64,000 nucleotides of DNA from QHWT01 sp963755695 (GTDB lineage: Bacteria; Acidobacteriota; Vicinamibacteria; Vicinamibacterales; 2-12-FULL-66-21), in assembly GCA_963755695.1 (NCBI GenBank), contig CAVWLB010000010.1:1240001-1304000 (forward strand), in the 5' to 3' direction. Under the pieces are notes generated by a model, which worked only from the letters and a program-made list of their open reading frames with translations, was not told where the DNA came from and ran no database searches. A program made the position numbers and the translations under genes. This document shows positions 13,001 to 22,214 of the stretch, one piece after another; the stretch's first letter is position 1, and the number at the start of each line of letters is the position of its first letter.

Positions 13001-13192
13001 TGCGGTCGTGTACTCCTTCATCCTGGCGGTATAGGTGTCGTCGATCGGCTGCTTCGTGTCGCGAACGTAGGGATTGCCAGAAGCGGCGACAGGCGCAGAC
13101 TGCTGCCCGGCCTGTGCGCGAATAGCGGTGGATGGGCCAGTCGCGAACACGATTGCCGCGGCCGCGATCCATCGAGTGATGCGTCGTGTCAT
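10062..13192 (-). CDS. Exported M14-family zinc carboxypeptidase-like protein, one frameshift
   Basis: Predicted periplasmic or extracellular metallopeptidase. ATG 13192 begins a signal peptide (MTRRITRWIAAAAIVFATG). The M14 fold is shown by VFSIGKTEEGREMIAV, YYITGTIHSPETGSPTALME (the H-x-P-E zinc pair), PIVEVDGRDRHV and HAQVIHDLHES (third zinc ligand region). The first frame ends at 11405, but similarity continues in another frame from about 11480: the shifted reading gives TWAPDDPQRQPYDDTGWTFP and joins the C-terminal ~450 residues. That part has a class I amidotransferase-like fold, hinted at by GVLIVVDDTAEFAQQFG. I treat it as one gene of about 1040 residues; exported M14 proteins of this length with such C-terminal regions are common in Acidobacteriota and Bacteroidota. 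Confidence 0.8.
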
Positions 13193-13231
13193 GGAAACCA
13201 GACCTCGAGTAAGGAATGAGGCAGAACCGGC

Positions 13232-13464
13232 GTGCGGGTCCCTGTCAATCTTACATCGAAGGATGCGCGCATCTTCTACGCGACGGCGTTCGTGCGTTCG
13301 ACGGCGGCTGGACTCACCGGGGTCGCGGCCGCCGTTGCCCTCCGCGAACGCGGGCTGACGGTAGGACAGTCCGGCTCGCTGCCTGGCTGGCACGGCGCAT
13401 CGGTCTGGTAAAGATGATCGCCGGCGCGATGATGCAGGGCGTCGGGTCGGTAACGCGTCGCTGA
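13232..13464 (+). pseudogene. Remnant of an MFS transporter gene
   Basis: From GTG 13232 the frame reads DARIFYATAFVRSTAAGL and TGVAAAVALRERGL, which resembles the first transmembrane helix of major facilitator proteins, then stops at 13411. A second frame continues with LARRIGLVKMIAGAMMQG and stops at 13464. Only two short pieces of a ~400-residue protein remain, so this looks like a deleted gene. Its end coincides with the border of the candidate element at 13465. Confidence 0.4.
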
Positions 13465-13535
13465 CTCACGCAAGGGCGCAAGGACCCAAAAGGGCTGGAC
13501 CGTCGCGACCTGCGCCGCCGCGCAGCGGCGGCCCT

Positions 13536-13609
13536 GGAGGAAACGAACCCTCCAGATCAAAACGCCAGAAGATCAAGTGGCGCTTTGATCTGGAGGGTTC
13601 GTTTCCTCC
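13536..13609. repeat. Long perfect hairpin (26-bp arms) beside the GxxExxY gene
   Basis: Arms at 13536-13561 and 13584-13609 are perfectly complementary; inside, CGCCA (13563-13567) pairs with TGGCG (13578-13582), leaving a 10-base loop. A third copy of the core TTTGATCTGG occurs near 13702. GGCCCGGCTTCGC occurs at about 13615 and again near 13731, inside the 3' end of the gene. Confidence 0.85.
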
Positions 13610-13725
13610 GACGCGGCCCGGCTTCGCTGGGCCCGCAGGTCGCGACTCGTACATTTGCGGTAAGAAATCAAAGTGAACACTCTGACTTGATCAGCGGTGC
13701 TTTGATCTGGCGGATCCCCTTAGTT

Positions 13726-14163
13726 CTACGACGGCCCGGCTTCGCCGAGCCGTAGATCGCCATTCGTGCCTTCAGGAAAGTGGTTCACGATGCGGCGTAC
13801 GCCGCTCCTCATGGTCTCTTCTCCAAAGTTCATCAGTAGCCCGAGCGGGCAGCCAGTGAGAGTTAGATATGTCCTCACCTGACGAAGGTGCACTGGCGAA
13901 ATCGTTTGTAACGCCTTCACCTCAATCACAACCACGCCTTCAACGATAAAATCGGCTACGTACGCCCGCGGTACCCAGAGCTCCTCATAGTGCAGGTCGA
14001 GTTCAACGTTGGCCTCGAACTGCAAGCCTCGCCTCCGCATCTCGTACGCGAGGCAAGGGGAGTAAGTCGATTCGAAGCACCCAGGGCCGAACGCCTTGTG
14101 GAGTGCAATGGCGCCGAGGACGATCTCACGAGCGATACGATTGATTTCTTGTTCCGTAGCCAC
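13726..14163 (-). CDS. GxxExxY family protein (PD-(D/E)XK-like)
   Basis: A small protein of unknown role named after its conserved motif, seen here as GPGCFESTY near residue 24. YVADFIVEGVVVIEVKAL follows, with the D...E-x-K pattern of the PD-(D/E)XK nuclease fold, and then LRQVRTYLTLTGCPLGLLMNFG. I start at GTG 14163 because it gives 145 residues, close to the family's ~125-140, and begins at MATEQEINRIAREIVLGA; in-frame ATG 14256 would add a non-conserved leader. The last residues (GDLRLGEAGPS) are encoded by the repeat that also occurs near 13615, so the repeat has become coding sequence. Homologues are scattered widely and often lie among short repeats, but no function is established. Confidence 0.8.
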   Translation of the reverse strand: MATEQEINRIAREIVLGAIALHKAFGPGCFESTYSPCLAYEMRRRGLQFEANVELDLHYEELWVPRAYVADFIVEGVVVIEVKALQTISPVHLRQVRTYLTLTGCPLGLLMNFGEETMRSGVRRIVNHFPEGTNGDLRLGEAGPS

Positions 14164-14340
14164 GTTGCCCCTGAAGCAGGCGACGTGCCACCGTGCTTTG
14201 CAAGGGCTTGCGCCGGATCCAGGCCAATGTGTTGCAAGAATCGCAAACATCGTTGAAATGAAGTGTTGAACTAATTGCGTTTGCGCCCTTGCGCCATTGC
14301 GTGAGACAAAGGTAACCACGCGGGCACATGGTGTTTATGA

Positions 14341-15321
14341 ATGCGTAACGGCCTGATTCTTCTTAGCCTTGTGGCGTGCGCATGTGCGGCTCCCCGCGCT
14401 GAAATGCCACTCACTATCGCCGGACGCATCGAATTGCCCGGAGTCGAGGGACGGTTCGATCATTTCGCGTTCGATTCCGGCAGTGGCCGGTTGTTCGTGG
14501 CTGCGCTTGGCAACAACTCCATAGAGGTAATAGATACGCACGACGCGAAGCGTGTGACCTCAGTAGGTGGAGTCGACGAACCGCAGGGGCTCGGGTTCGT
14601 TGCTCCCGGCACGCTGATCGTCGCCAATGGCGGAACCGGCGAGGTGCAGTTTCGCGAGGGAGGCGACTTGCAGGTCGCCGCCCGTCTTGAAACCGTGGGC
14701 GATGCCGATAACGTGCGGTACGACTCTGCGGCTGGGCGTGCGTACGTCGGCGTGGGCTCCGGCGCACTCGTCGCGATCGACCCCTCCGGCGCCAAAAAGA
14801 TGAACGAGGTGCATCTGCCTGCCCATCCGGAATCATTCCAGCTCGAACGGACCGGCGCACGCATATTCATCAACGTTCCCAACGCCCACCAGGTTGCCGT
14901 CGTCGACCGGCAATCGATGTCGATCGTGGCAACGTGGAAGGTCACCGCCGCGGCCGCCAACTATCCGATGGCACTCGATGAAGATGCCAAGCGGCTGTTC
15001 GTGGTGTGCCGCAGTCCTGCGCGGGCGCTCGTCTACGATACGACTGGCGGCGCGCTGACCGAGTCATTCGAAACGGTCGGCGATGCTGACGATGTGTTCT
15101 GGGACGGGCGGCGGAAGCGTCTCTACGTGATTGGGGGAACGGGCTTCATTGACGTCTTTCAACAGGCGGAAGGCAACCGCTTCACGCGGGTCGCTCACCT
15201 GGCGACTGGATCCGGCGCGCGCACCGGACTCTTCGTTTCAGAAATCGATAGGCTGTTCGTTGCCGTTCCGCACCGCGGAGAACAGCGGGCGGCAATTCTA
15301 ATGTTGGAACCTCGGGACTGA
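14341..15321 (+). CDS. Exported YncE-like beta-propeller protein
   Basis: ATG 14341 opens a short lipoprotein-like or signal-peptide leader (MRNGLILLSLVACACA). The 326-residue protein then shows propeller blades typical of the YncE/YVTN family: FDHFAFDSGSGRLFVAALGN, NSIEVIDTHDAKRV, GTLIVANGGTGEVQF, NVRYDSAAGRAYVGVGSG, IFINVPNAHQVAVVDRQSM and VFWDGRRKRLYVIGG. About six or seven blades fit. Such proteins sit in the periplasm and may bind ligands or partner proteins; the substrate is unknown. It begins just after the candidate GxxExxY element, whose right end is 36 bases upstream, so its native promoter may have been affected. Confidence 0.75.
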   Translation: MRNGLILLSLVACACAAPRAEMPLTIAGRIELPGVEGRFDHFAFDSGSGRLFVAALGNNSIEVIDTHDAKRVTSVGGVDEPQGLGFVAPGTLIVANGGTGEVQFREGGDLQVAARLETVGDADNVRYDSAAGRAYVGVGSGALVAIDPSGAKKMNEVHLPAHPESFQLERTGARIFINVPNAHQVAVVDRQSMSIVATWKVTAAAANYPMALDEDAKRLFVVCRSPARALVYDTTGGALTESFETVGDADDVFWDGRRKRLYVIGGTGFIDVFQQAEGNRFTRVAHLATGSGARTGLFVSEIDRLFVAVPHRGEQRAAILMLEPRD

Positions 15322-15330
15322 CCAGGCGCT

Positions 15331-16197
15331 CTACGCCCGTACCGCAGCGTTGACGAGCTGCTGGCGCCGCTCGCGCGAGAGCGTGTTGATGCCCGATTCG
15401 AGGTCGCTGACCGCCTTCGCCAGCGCCTTGCGCTCGGCACGGGTCAGCGGCGCCGGCGGCCACTCGTAAACGAAGAAGTGTCCCGACCATCCGGCTCCCG
15501 ACCAGACCTGGTCGACCCAGCCGAACTCGGTGTCGACGCCGATGCATTTCCAGTCGTGCGCGCGAATCGGACGTTTCACGGATGGACGCGCCTGCCGGGC
15601 TGCGGCATCCACTTCGACGACGACTCGTTCGAAGAGAAAGTCGCGGAGCGGCGCGTCCAGCTCTTCGATCTGGCGGCACTGCTGGAGACGTGACGGAATG
15701 GCCGAGCGGGCCCGGCCTGCAGCCAGCGCGCGAGGGACCAGCACCAGACGCCGGAGCCCGACCTGAACCCGCGGGAGACCCGGAGCGTAGGCGAGATCGC
15801 TGAGACCGCGCGCATAGACGTCGGCCGCCGCGTCGAGTGCCGCGGCGCCAGCCGATGACGCGGCGATATCTCGCAGCCGCCGCCACATCGACCGTCGCGC
15901 AGCTCGTGCACGGCCGAACAGGCGAAAACCGATCTGCTTCGCTGCTGCGCCGACGGCTTCATCGCCCGCAGGCGTCGAGACCCAAGAGTCGAAGGGCGCA
16001 CGGTCGATCCGCCCTCGGTAGCGCAGCCGCTCGTCGCTGATCTGGAACCAGCTCATATCGGGGTCTCGTCGTATTGCGACGAACGTGCCTGCGCAATCCG
16101 ACAGCAAATCGAGTGAAACCTGCCTGGACCGCCCGACGCGAAGCGACAGAATTGTGCGGTCGAGCGCAGGACTCGTATCAGGCGGCTCAGGGCTCAA
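15331..16197 (-). CDS. Hypothetical protein
   Basis: An open frame of up to 288 codons with composition like its neighbours, convergent with the propeller gene 9 bases away. I do not recognise a family. It contains SWFQISDERLRYRGRID, an alanine- and arginine-rich middle, HDWKCIGVDTEFGWVDQVW, and a charged C-terminal helix (LTRAERKALAKAVSDLESG). There is no signal peptide or membrane segment. The start is uncertain: the longest version begins with TTG inside the spacer repeats, while ATG near 16057 (MSWFQISDERL) is an alternative that would remove about 47 residues. Coding status rests mainly on length and codon pattern. Confidence 0.5.
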   Translation of the reverse strand: MSPEPPDTSPALDRTILSLRVGRSRQVSLDLLSDCAGTFVAIRRDPDMSWFQISDERLRYRGRIDRAPFDSWVSTPAGDEAVGAAAKQIGFRLFGRARAARRSMWRRLRDIAASSAGAAALDAAADVYARGLSDLAYAPGLPRVQVGLRRLVLVPRALAAGRARSAIPSRLQQCRQIEELDAPLRDFLFERVVVEVDAAARQARPSVKRPIRAHDWKCIGVDTEFGWVDQVWSGAGWSGHFFVYEWPPAPLTRAERKALAKAVSDLESGINTLSRERRQQLVNAAVRA

Positions 16198-16292
16198 CGC
16201 TCAGGGCTCATGCTTGCTCAAGGCCATTAAGCCAAAAGAAGGCTCGAGACTCAGAGCTCAGAGACCATAAGCCGCCCTGAGCCCTGAGCCAT
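16181..16292. repeat. Intergenic short-unit repeats (CTCAGGGCTCA type)
   Basis: Repeated variants of GGCTCAGGGCTCA, GACTCAGAGCTCAGAG and CCTGAGCCCTGAGCC fill the spacer right behind the 3' end of the potassium transporter. Partly self-complementary; may form hairpins. No gene seen. Confidence 0.6.
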
Positions 16293-18132
16293 TCATCTGT
16301 CCAGATGAAACGGCACACTCGTCACGACCACCCGCGGACGGAACAGCAGTGCGCCCTTGATCAGGAGCGCTCGTTGATTGTGGAGCAGGTGCTGCCACCA
16401 CCTTGCGGGCACGAACTCGGGCAACACGACGGTGACGTAGTCCTGCGGGTTGGAGCGTTGAAGATCGTCGATGTACTCGAGCAGTGGCTCCATCAGCGAT
16501 CGATAGGGCGACTCGAGCACGTCCAGGCGGGTGCCGTTGCCCCATCGCTGCCACTCGAGACGTACCTTCTCGGTCGCCGCGGGATCGGTATCGACGAATA
16601 TGGCCCGTACGTCTGCCGACAGGCTGCGGGCGTAAGCGATGGCCTGCAACACCGCGCGGTGAACGCCGCCGATCGGCACCAGCACGGTACTATGTTGCGG
16701 CCCTTCTCCCTTCCAGCCGCGCAGTGACAGTTGCGAGGCGACATGGTAGTAGTGCGCGCGGGTCGCCCTGAACACGATCACCAACACCGGAATCAGCAGC
16801 AGGATGATCCATGCGCCCTCGAGCACTTTGGTCACGGTGACGATGACCAGGACAACCGCAGTGGCCATCGCGCCAATTCCGTTCACGAATGCGCTGGTTC
16901 GCCAGCCCGGCCCTCGCAGCCGCCACCAATGGAGCACCATTCCGCTCTGCGACAGCGTGAACGAGATGAAGACCCCGATCATGTAGAGCGGGATCAGCGC
17001 GTGCGTATCGCCGCCAAAGGCAATCAGCAGCGTGCCGGCGAAGATGCTCAGCGCGAAGATGCCGTTCGAAAACGCCAGCCGGTCACCCTGATTCGCGAAC
17101 TGACGCGGCAGATACCCATCGCGCGCCACGATCGAAGCGAGCCGCGGGAAATCGGCGTACGCGGTGTTTGCCGCCAGCACCAGGATCAGCATCGTCGCGA
17201 GCTGCACGAGGAAGTATGGGATGCCGCGTCCGCCGAACGTGCCGCGCGCGATCTGCGACACGACGGTCTCGGTCTCCGATGGGACGACCCGGTAGGCGTG
17301 CGCCAGGACGCGTAATGCCAACGAACATGGTGATCGCGAGCGCCGCCATCGTCATCAGCGTGTGTGCGGCATTCTTGGCCTCCGGCTGACGAAATGCCGG
17401 GACGCCGTTCGAGACGGCCTCGACGCCGGTCATCGCCGTGCAGCCATTGGAAAACGCGGTCAGCAGGGCGAACGTCGCAAGGACACTCCCGCCAATTGGA
17501 ACCGGACTCTGGGGCTCGACTGGGTGGATCGTGCCGGTCACGTAGCGCCACGCGCCGACGCCAACCAGCAAAAGGATCATGAGGATGAAGAAATACGTCG
17601 GAATCGAAAAGATGCGGCCGGACTCGCGGATTCCGCGCAGGTTGCCGACCGCCAGCACGGCCAGGAAGACCAGCGACAGCTCGACGCGATTGACATGCAG
17701 CGTCGGAAACGCAGACGTGACCGCCGCTACACCTGCCGCGATACTGACCGCGACCGTCAGCGTGTAGTCGATCAACAGCGCCGCAGCGGCGACCAGGGCG
17801 GCGCCGCTTCCGAGATTGTCCTTGGAAACGATATAGGCGCCTCCGCCGCTGGGATAGGCATAGATCGTCTGGCGGTACGAGAAGGCGACAATCGCGAGGA
17901 GCGCCGCGATCAGCAGCGCAATGGGCATGGCATGCGACAAGACCGCCAGCCCACCGATCACCAGGACCCGAAGGATTTCTTCTGTCGCGTACGCCACCGA
18001 CGACAGCGCATCGGAAGACAGGACGGCCAGACCGGTGACCTTAGAGAGTCGTTCGTGATGAGCGAGGTGAGTGGGAATTGGGCGTCCGAGGAGGACCCGC
18101 TTCAACGCCGAATATGCGCCACCTTCGGGCAC
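16293..18132 (-). CDS. kimA: KimA-like potassium transporter (APC/KUP superfamily), one frameshift
   Basis: Inner-membrane transporter, by similarity to Bacillus KimA (YdaO) a high-affinity K+ importer. The N-terminus LKRVLLGRPIPTHLAHHERLS and VTGLAVLSSDALSSVAYATE are characteristic. About 12 transmembrane helices follow, then a cytoplasmic tail of ~150 residues with a nucleotide-binding-like fold (TVLVPIGGVHRAVLQAIAYA). One indel near 17315 splits it: the upper frame (17083-18132) ends after MAALAITMFVGI and the lower frame (16293-17321) continues with LAHAYRVVPSETETVVSQIA. Joined length is ~610 residues, the family size. The start GTG 18132 follows a GGAAGG ribosome site. Regulation: a c-di-AMP riboswitch immediately upstream supports the potassium assignment over a general amino-acid permease. 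Confidence 0.88.
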
Positions 18133-18144
18133 GAGCCGCCTTCC

Positions 18145-18293
18145 AATCTGCCGACGAGGTTAGCTGACGGGCTCGAGGTTGGAAGTCCCCGTTCAGAAGC
18201 GCGCGAATTGCGTGCTCCGGAATTCGCCCCGGCCGCCGGCATTGGCGGCTGTGGTTCCCCCGTGCGCCGAAGGCTGCGGCGCTTAGGCAAATT
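18145..18293 (-). promoter_or_regulatory. c-di-AMP riboswitch (ydaO-yuaA class) controlling kimA
   Basis: Read on the minus strand, the leader has the conserved ydaO features in order: GGGGGAACC (18261-18253), GGGGCGAATTCC (about 18222-18211), and the near-invariant 3' block CCCGTCAGCTAACCTCGT (18172-18155). The closing stem P1 is AATTTGCC (18293-18286) paired with GGCAGATT (18152-18145), eight pairs including one G-U. P1 ends one base before the GGAAGGCGG ribosome-binding region (18144-18136) and the GTG start at 18132. Ligand-stabilised P1 should therefore hide or crowd the ribosome site, giving an OFF switch at translation. In known cases c-di-AMP turns off potassium importers. Confidence 0.88.
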
Positions 18294-18320
18294 CATCGTA
18301 GCGCGTTGGGCATTAGGAAG

Positions 18321-18596
18321 TCATAAAGGCCGCACAACCGCGCCTGAGTGGGGGCCGAGCAGCCACGCCAGCAGCACCAGCAGGGCGATGACCACCACCA
18401 GCATCACGCTGGCGTGGGAACGGCGCGGCACCGCGAGAAATCTGACATTCGACTGCTCGCCGGCGCACTCGAGCATCTTGATCTCGAGCAGTTCCTGAAT
18501 CGCTGCATCGATCTGTTCCAGCTTTTCAACGTGGCTGCCGGAAATGACTCGCGCGCCGACGCGATACTCGGGCTGTGGGGTAACGGTTTTCATCAC
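18321..18596 (-). CDS. Small single-pass membrane protein, unknown
   Basis: A 91-residue open frame. The first ~60 residues are soluble and charged, with VEKLEQIDAAIQELLEIKML forming a probable helix. A single hydrophobic helix follows (VMLVVVIALLVLLAWLL) and then a short tail, consistent with a membrane-anchored cytoplasmic domain. No family recognised. It lies between mgtE and the riboswitch-controlled potassium transporter in the same direction, so it may belong to the ion-homeostasis group, but this is only position. The spacer to mgtE (18597-18700) shows no clear terminator. Confidence 0.5.
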   Translation of the reverse strand: MMKTVTPQPEYRVGARVISGSHVEKLEQIDAAIQELLEIKMLECAGEQSNVRFLAVPRRSHASVMLVVVIALLVLLAWLLGPHSGAVVRPL

Positions 18597-18700
18597 CTTC
18601 CGACGATAGAGCGCGCGCCATTGAAAAGGACTTAGGAAGGCATTAGAAGTCCATTAAACAGACCCGCGGTGCAGGTCGAGCCGCCAGGGGACAGCTCGAC

Positions 18701-20131
18701 TCAGAGCAGCGTCCCCCGGAGCACGACCAGCGCGACAGAGAAGTAGATCAGCAGGCCCGTCACGTCTACGAGCGTCGCGACAAACGGTGCGGACGAGGCT
18801 GCCGGATCGAAGCCGAGGCGGCGGAGCAGGAAAGGAAGCAGCGAACCGACGAGCGTTCCCCAAAGCACGATACCGACCAGTGCGATCGCCACGGTGATGG
18901 CCACCAACAGCCAGTGTTGACCATAAACGTCGGAAAAGGCCGACCAGATACTGATCCGCATGAAGCCAATCGTGGCCAGGATTGCGCCCAGCGCCAGGCC
19001 CGCAGCCAGCTCGCGCCGCATCACGCGCCACCAGTCGCGCAGCCTCACCTCGCCCAGTGCCAGGGCGCGAATGACCAGCGTCGACGCCTGCGATCCGGAG
19101 TTGCCGCCGCTCGAGATGATCAACGGGACGAACAGCGCGAGCACGACCGCCCGCGAGATCTCGGCCTCGAAGAAGCCCATCGCCGTGGCCGTCAACATTT
19201 CTCCGACGAACAGCGCGGTCAGCCAGCCGGCGCGTTTCTGAATCATCTTGCCGAACGAGATATCCATGTACGGTTCGTCGAGTGCCTCCGATCCGCCGAT
19301 CCGCTGGATGTCTTTGGTCGCTTCGATCTCCGCCACGTCGAGCACGTCGTCCACGGTCACGATGCCGATCAGCATGCCCGACGTGTCGGTGACCGGCAGG
19401 GCAGAGCGATCGTACTGGCGGAACACGGACACCGCCGTCTGCTGATCGTCGGTCGCCTTGAGCGCCACGAACCGCCGGTCCATGATGTCGGCGACCCGCC
19501 GCGACGGATCGGCGAGCAGAATCTCCCGGATCCGGATGTCATCAGCCAACCCGCCGTGATCGTCGACGACGTAAATGACGTTGAGCGTTTCGCTGTCCTG
19601 GCCGTGGCGGCGGATGTAGTCGAGTACCTCCTGAACGCTCCAGTCCTCATGAACCGCGACGTAGTCGGGGGTCATCAGCCGTCCGACCGATCGCTCGGGA
19701 TAGCCGAGCAGGGTCAGCGCGATGGCGCGCTCCTGAGGGGTCAGCAGCGCGAGCAACTCGCGCGTCGCAGCCGCCGGAAGTTCTTCGAGGAACATCGTGC
19801 GGTCGTCAGGCGCCATCTCGTTGAGGATCGAGGCGACCACTTCCTTGGAGAGGGTCTTCAGCAGCGCCTCGCGCGCGTCCTGGGGCAGGTACTCGAACGT
19901 CGCGGCTGCGTCCTTGCGCGGCAGCAGGCGGAAGACGACCGCCTGGTCCTCGAGCGAGAGGGCCGCGAGCAGCTCGCCCAGCTCGCTCGGCGGGCGGTTC
20001 CGCACCATGTCGCGGAGCCGCGCGTAGTCGCGTGTTCGAAGGGCCGCGGCGAGCTCGTCTGCCGGTTTGGCCACCCTGCGGATGGCCTCCAGCGCCTCGT
20101 CGCGGTCTGGGCCGCTTAGTTGTTCAGCCAT
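18701..20131 (-). CDS. mgtE: Magnesium transporter MgtE
   Basis: Inner-membrane Mg2+ channel gated by cytoplasmic Mg2+. From ATG 20131 the protein has 476 residues, the usual size: an N domain (LAAALRTRDYARLRDMVRNR, LLPRKDAAATFEYLPQD), two CBS domains (RLMTPDYVAVHEDWSVQEVL; DRRFVALKATDDQQTAVSVF), and five transmembrane helices. The pore signature appears as IISSGGNSGSQASTLVIRAL. GTG 20074 is an alternative start giving a shorter N domain. Oddly, the same frame stays open upstream to 20467 and there encodes the conserved C-terminal part of the preceding permease, so either the two are fused or the permease stop was lost to an indel. Confidence 0.9.
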   Translation of the reverse strand: MAEQLSGPDRDEALEAIRRVAKPADELAAALRTRDYARLRDMVRNRPPSELGELLAALSLEDQAVVFRLLPRKDAAATFEYLPQDAREALLKTLSKEVVASILNEMAPDDRTMFLEELPAAATRELLALLTPQERAIALTLLGYPERSVGRLMTPDYVAVHEDWSVQEVLDYIRRHGQDSETLNVIYVVDDHGGLADDIRIREILLADPSRRVADIMDRRFVALKATDDQQTAVSVFRQYDRSALPVTDTSGMLIGIVTVDDVLDVAEIEATKDIQRIGGSEALDEPYMDISFGKMIQKRAGWLTALFVGEMLTATAMGFFEAEISRAVVLALFVPLIISSGGNSGSQASTLVIRALALGEVRLRDWWRVMRRELAAGLALGAILATIGFMRISIWSAFSDVYGQHWLLVAITVAIALVGIVLWGTLVGSLLPFLLRRLGFDPAASSAPFVATLVDVTGLLIYFSVALVVLRGTLL

Positions 20132-22214
20132 TTGTGTCAGCGCCGCTCGAACGATGTCGTGATGATGGACGTGCTGGCCCACCGAAGTCACCGCGTCGAG
20201 CCAGACCGAATGAATGAGATCGAGATCGCGTGCGTTGAGCTCCGGAGCGTGCGCGCCGATGTGGTACACGTCGGTGCGGCCGCTGCGGTGATGAATGACG
20301 AGTCGGACGTGAAGGTCGGACCGGGGCGCGCGCTCCCAGGCCTGACCAAGCATCTGCGCCTGGGCATCGGCGGAGATCGAGGCCGACTCGCCGACGTAGA
20401 CCTCGGAGGCCTGGAGGCGCTGCACCGCCGCGACCAGCGCATCGAAGACGTCGCGCGGCGGGAACAATCGTCAGCCGAACCGAACGCCCGTAGCGCTCCG
20501 CGAGGGCGAGCGCACGCGAGAAGACCAGCCGCTCCGACGCGGTCGGACGAGTCTCGTCGGTCCACTCATCGTCGGTATCGATGCCGATCATGCGCGCCAT
20601 CATGATCACGACGTTGTGATCTCGGGACGTGCGGAGAGCCGCGTCCACATGGGGGAGCCAATTGGGGTTTCGGACCGGTACGAGGATCGTCTGCGGCCTG
20701 GGTTCGAGCGGCCCGAACGACAGCTCGGCGGAAGGCAGAAGCTGAGAGGCGTCCACATCCGCCGATTCGTTCGCGGCCGTGCGCCCGGTGCGGGGGGCAA
20801 GCACGAAGGCGAGTACGGCCATTGCGACCCCGGCGCCGATAGCGCCTGCCTGGTGGCGAACCAGCATCGCCAGACCCGACGTTGCGAGGAGAATACCCAG
20901 CAGCCAGGTTCCGAGTGCCCACTCCCGTCCTCCGACCCTTACGTTGAGCGGCAGGCGCAACGGCGAGCCGGCGGGAAACCGGCGCAGCCGCGACAAGGCG
21001 GCGATTTGCAGCACGAACGTCGTCAGAACCGACAGCGCGTAGGCGGAACCGAGCCAGGCAGTGCTTGCGCCGCTCATCACGATGGCGCCGGCAGAAGCGA
21101 CGACCACCGTATCGATCGCCGCGGCATATCTTCCGAATCTCGGGTCGCGCGCCCGGAAGATCAGAGCGAGCACATCGCGTTCGGCCAGCCGCGCCAGCAC
21201 GCTTTCGGCGCCCCAGAGCGCCGCGCGCGTCGCCTGCCCGAGCAGCAACGCCGCGGCAATGACCACCGCCAGTGCGAGCAGACCCCTGAGCCACATCGGC
21301 CCGGCGACGTTCAGCGCCAGTGCGAAGAGCGGCGCATCGACCCATCGCGGATCCGCTGTCACCGGGACGAGCGCGACATAGAGGAGCGACAGCAGCGTCG
21401 TGACGACCAGGCCGTAGACGGAGGTCAGGGCTGCCGTGCGCCGCAGGCCGATACTTCGAGGCGGCTCGAGTTCTCGCGCAATTCTGGGGAGGCTGTCGCC
21501 GACTCCGATCGCAGGCGAGGTCTGCCCGAACGTGGCGAGCGCCACGACGATGGTCCACCATCCGGCACTGGTCAGCTGCGACGGCACCTGAAGCAGCGCC
21601 CGTTCGGTGCCGTTCCACGATCGGCCCGCGGAGATCGCGGCCCAGATGGCCAGACCCACCAGCGTGCCGGTCGCGATCCACACGTGCTGCGTGCGCGTCG
21701 CGACCGACAGGAGCCAGCCGCGGCGCGCGCGCAGCCACAACCAGCCGAGCAGCGCGATCGCGAAAACCGACGTCAGGTCTGCGGCGGCAGCTATCTGTGG
21801 CAGCCGGCCGACTCCTGTCAGCGCGAACAGCAGCGAGGCTCCGTAGTGACCGAACACCACGCACGCGAGCGCAGCCAGCAGGATGCGCTCGACGATGACC
21901 ACCGCGGTGGCCGCGGTAGCGGCTCTCGGGCCGAACGCCGCGTCGACGCGGCCGGTCAGGCCACCAGGAATGAAGAGCGCCCAGCTCTCCAGATCCAGCC
22001 GACGAACGGCAATACCGACGAGAGCAGCCGCAAGGAGGAGCCCGGGAGCGATGGCTCCAACATCCGGTCGCAACTGGGCAACGATGAAAAAGACCGCAAA
22101 GCCGAGATCCGGCAGTGCGAGGGCAGCAGCGCGGTAGGCCGAGGCGAACGACAACAGCGCGCTCGCTGTGAGTACGATCGGAACTTCACGCTTCGGCCGC
22201 GGGATCGGTGGCAC
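20132..22214 (-). CDS. APC-type permease with C-terminal UspA-like region, one frameshift
   Basis: Inner-membrane protein with about 12 hydrophobic helices starting at ATG 22214 (MPPIPRPKREVPIVLTASAL). After the membrane part comes a soluble domain beginning TILVPVRNPNWLPHVDAALR and VVIMMARMIGIDTDDEW, similar in plan to the cytoplasmic tail of the KimA-like protein. An indel near 20465 moves the reading into the frame with DVFDALVAAVQRLQASEVYV, DLHVRLVIHHRSGRTDVYHI and LDLIHSVWLDAVTSVG. This frame then runs without a stop into mgtE. Substrate unknown; general similarity is to amino-acid/polyamine/cation permeases. The next gene upstream (ftsH) is unrelated. Confidence 0.7.

Larger units (their letters stand above)
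13465..14305. mobile_element. Candidate GxxExxY cassette bounded by 19-bp inverted repeats
   Basis: Inverted ends lie at 13465-13483 and 14287-14305 and match at 18 of 19 positions. The left end reads CTCACGCAAGGGCGCAAGG; the right end is its complement with one change. Between them are a perfect 26-bp inverted repeat, a second pair of GGCCCGGCTTCGC repeats, and one gene for a GxxExxY (PD-(D/E)XK) protein on the minus strand. No transposase is present, so any movement would need help from elsewhere. No clear target duplication is visible. The element status is inference. Confidence 0.45.
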
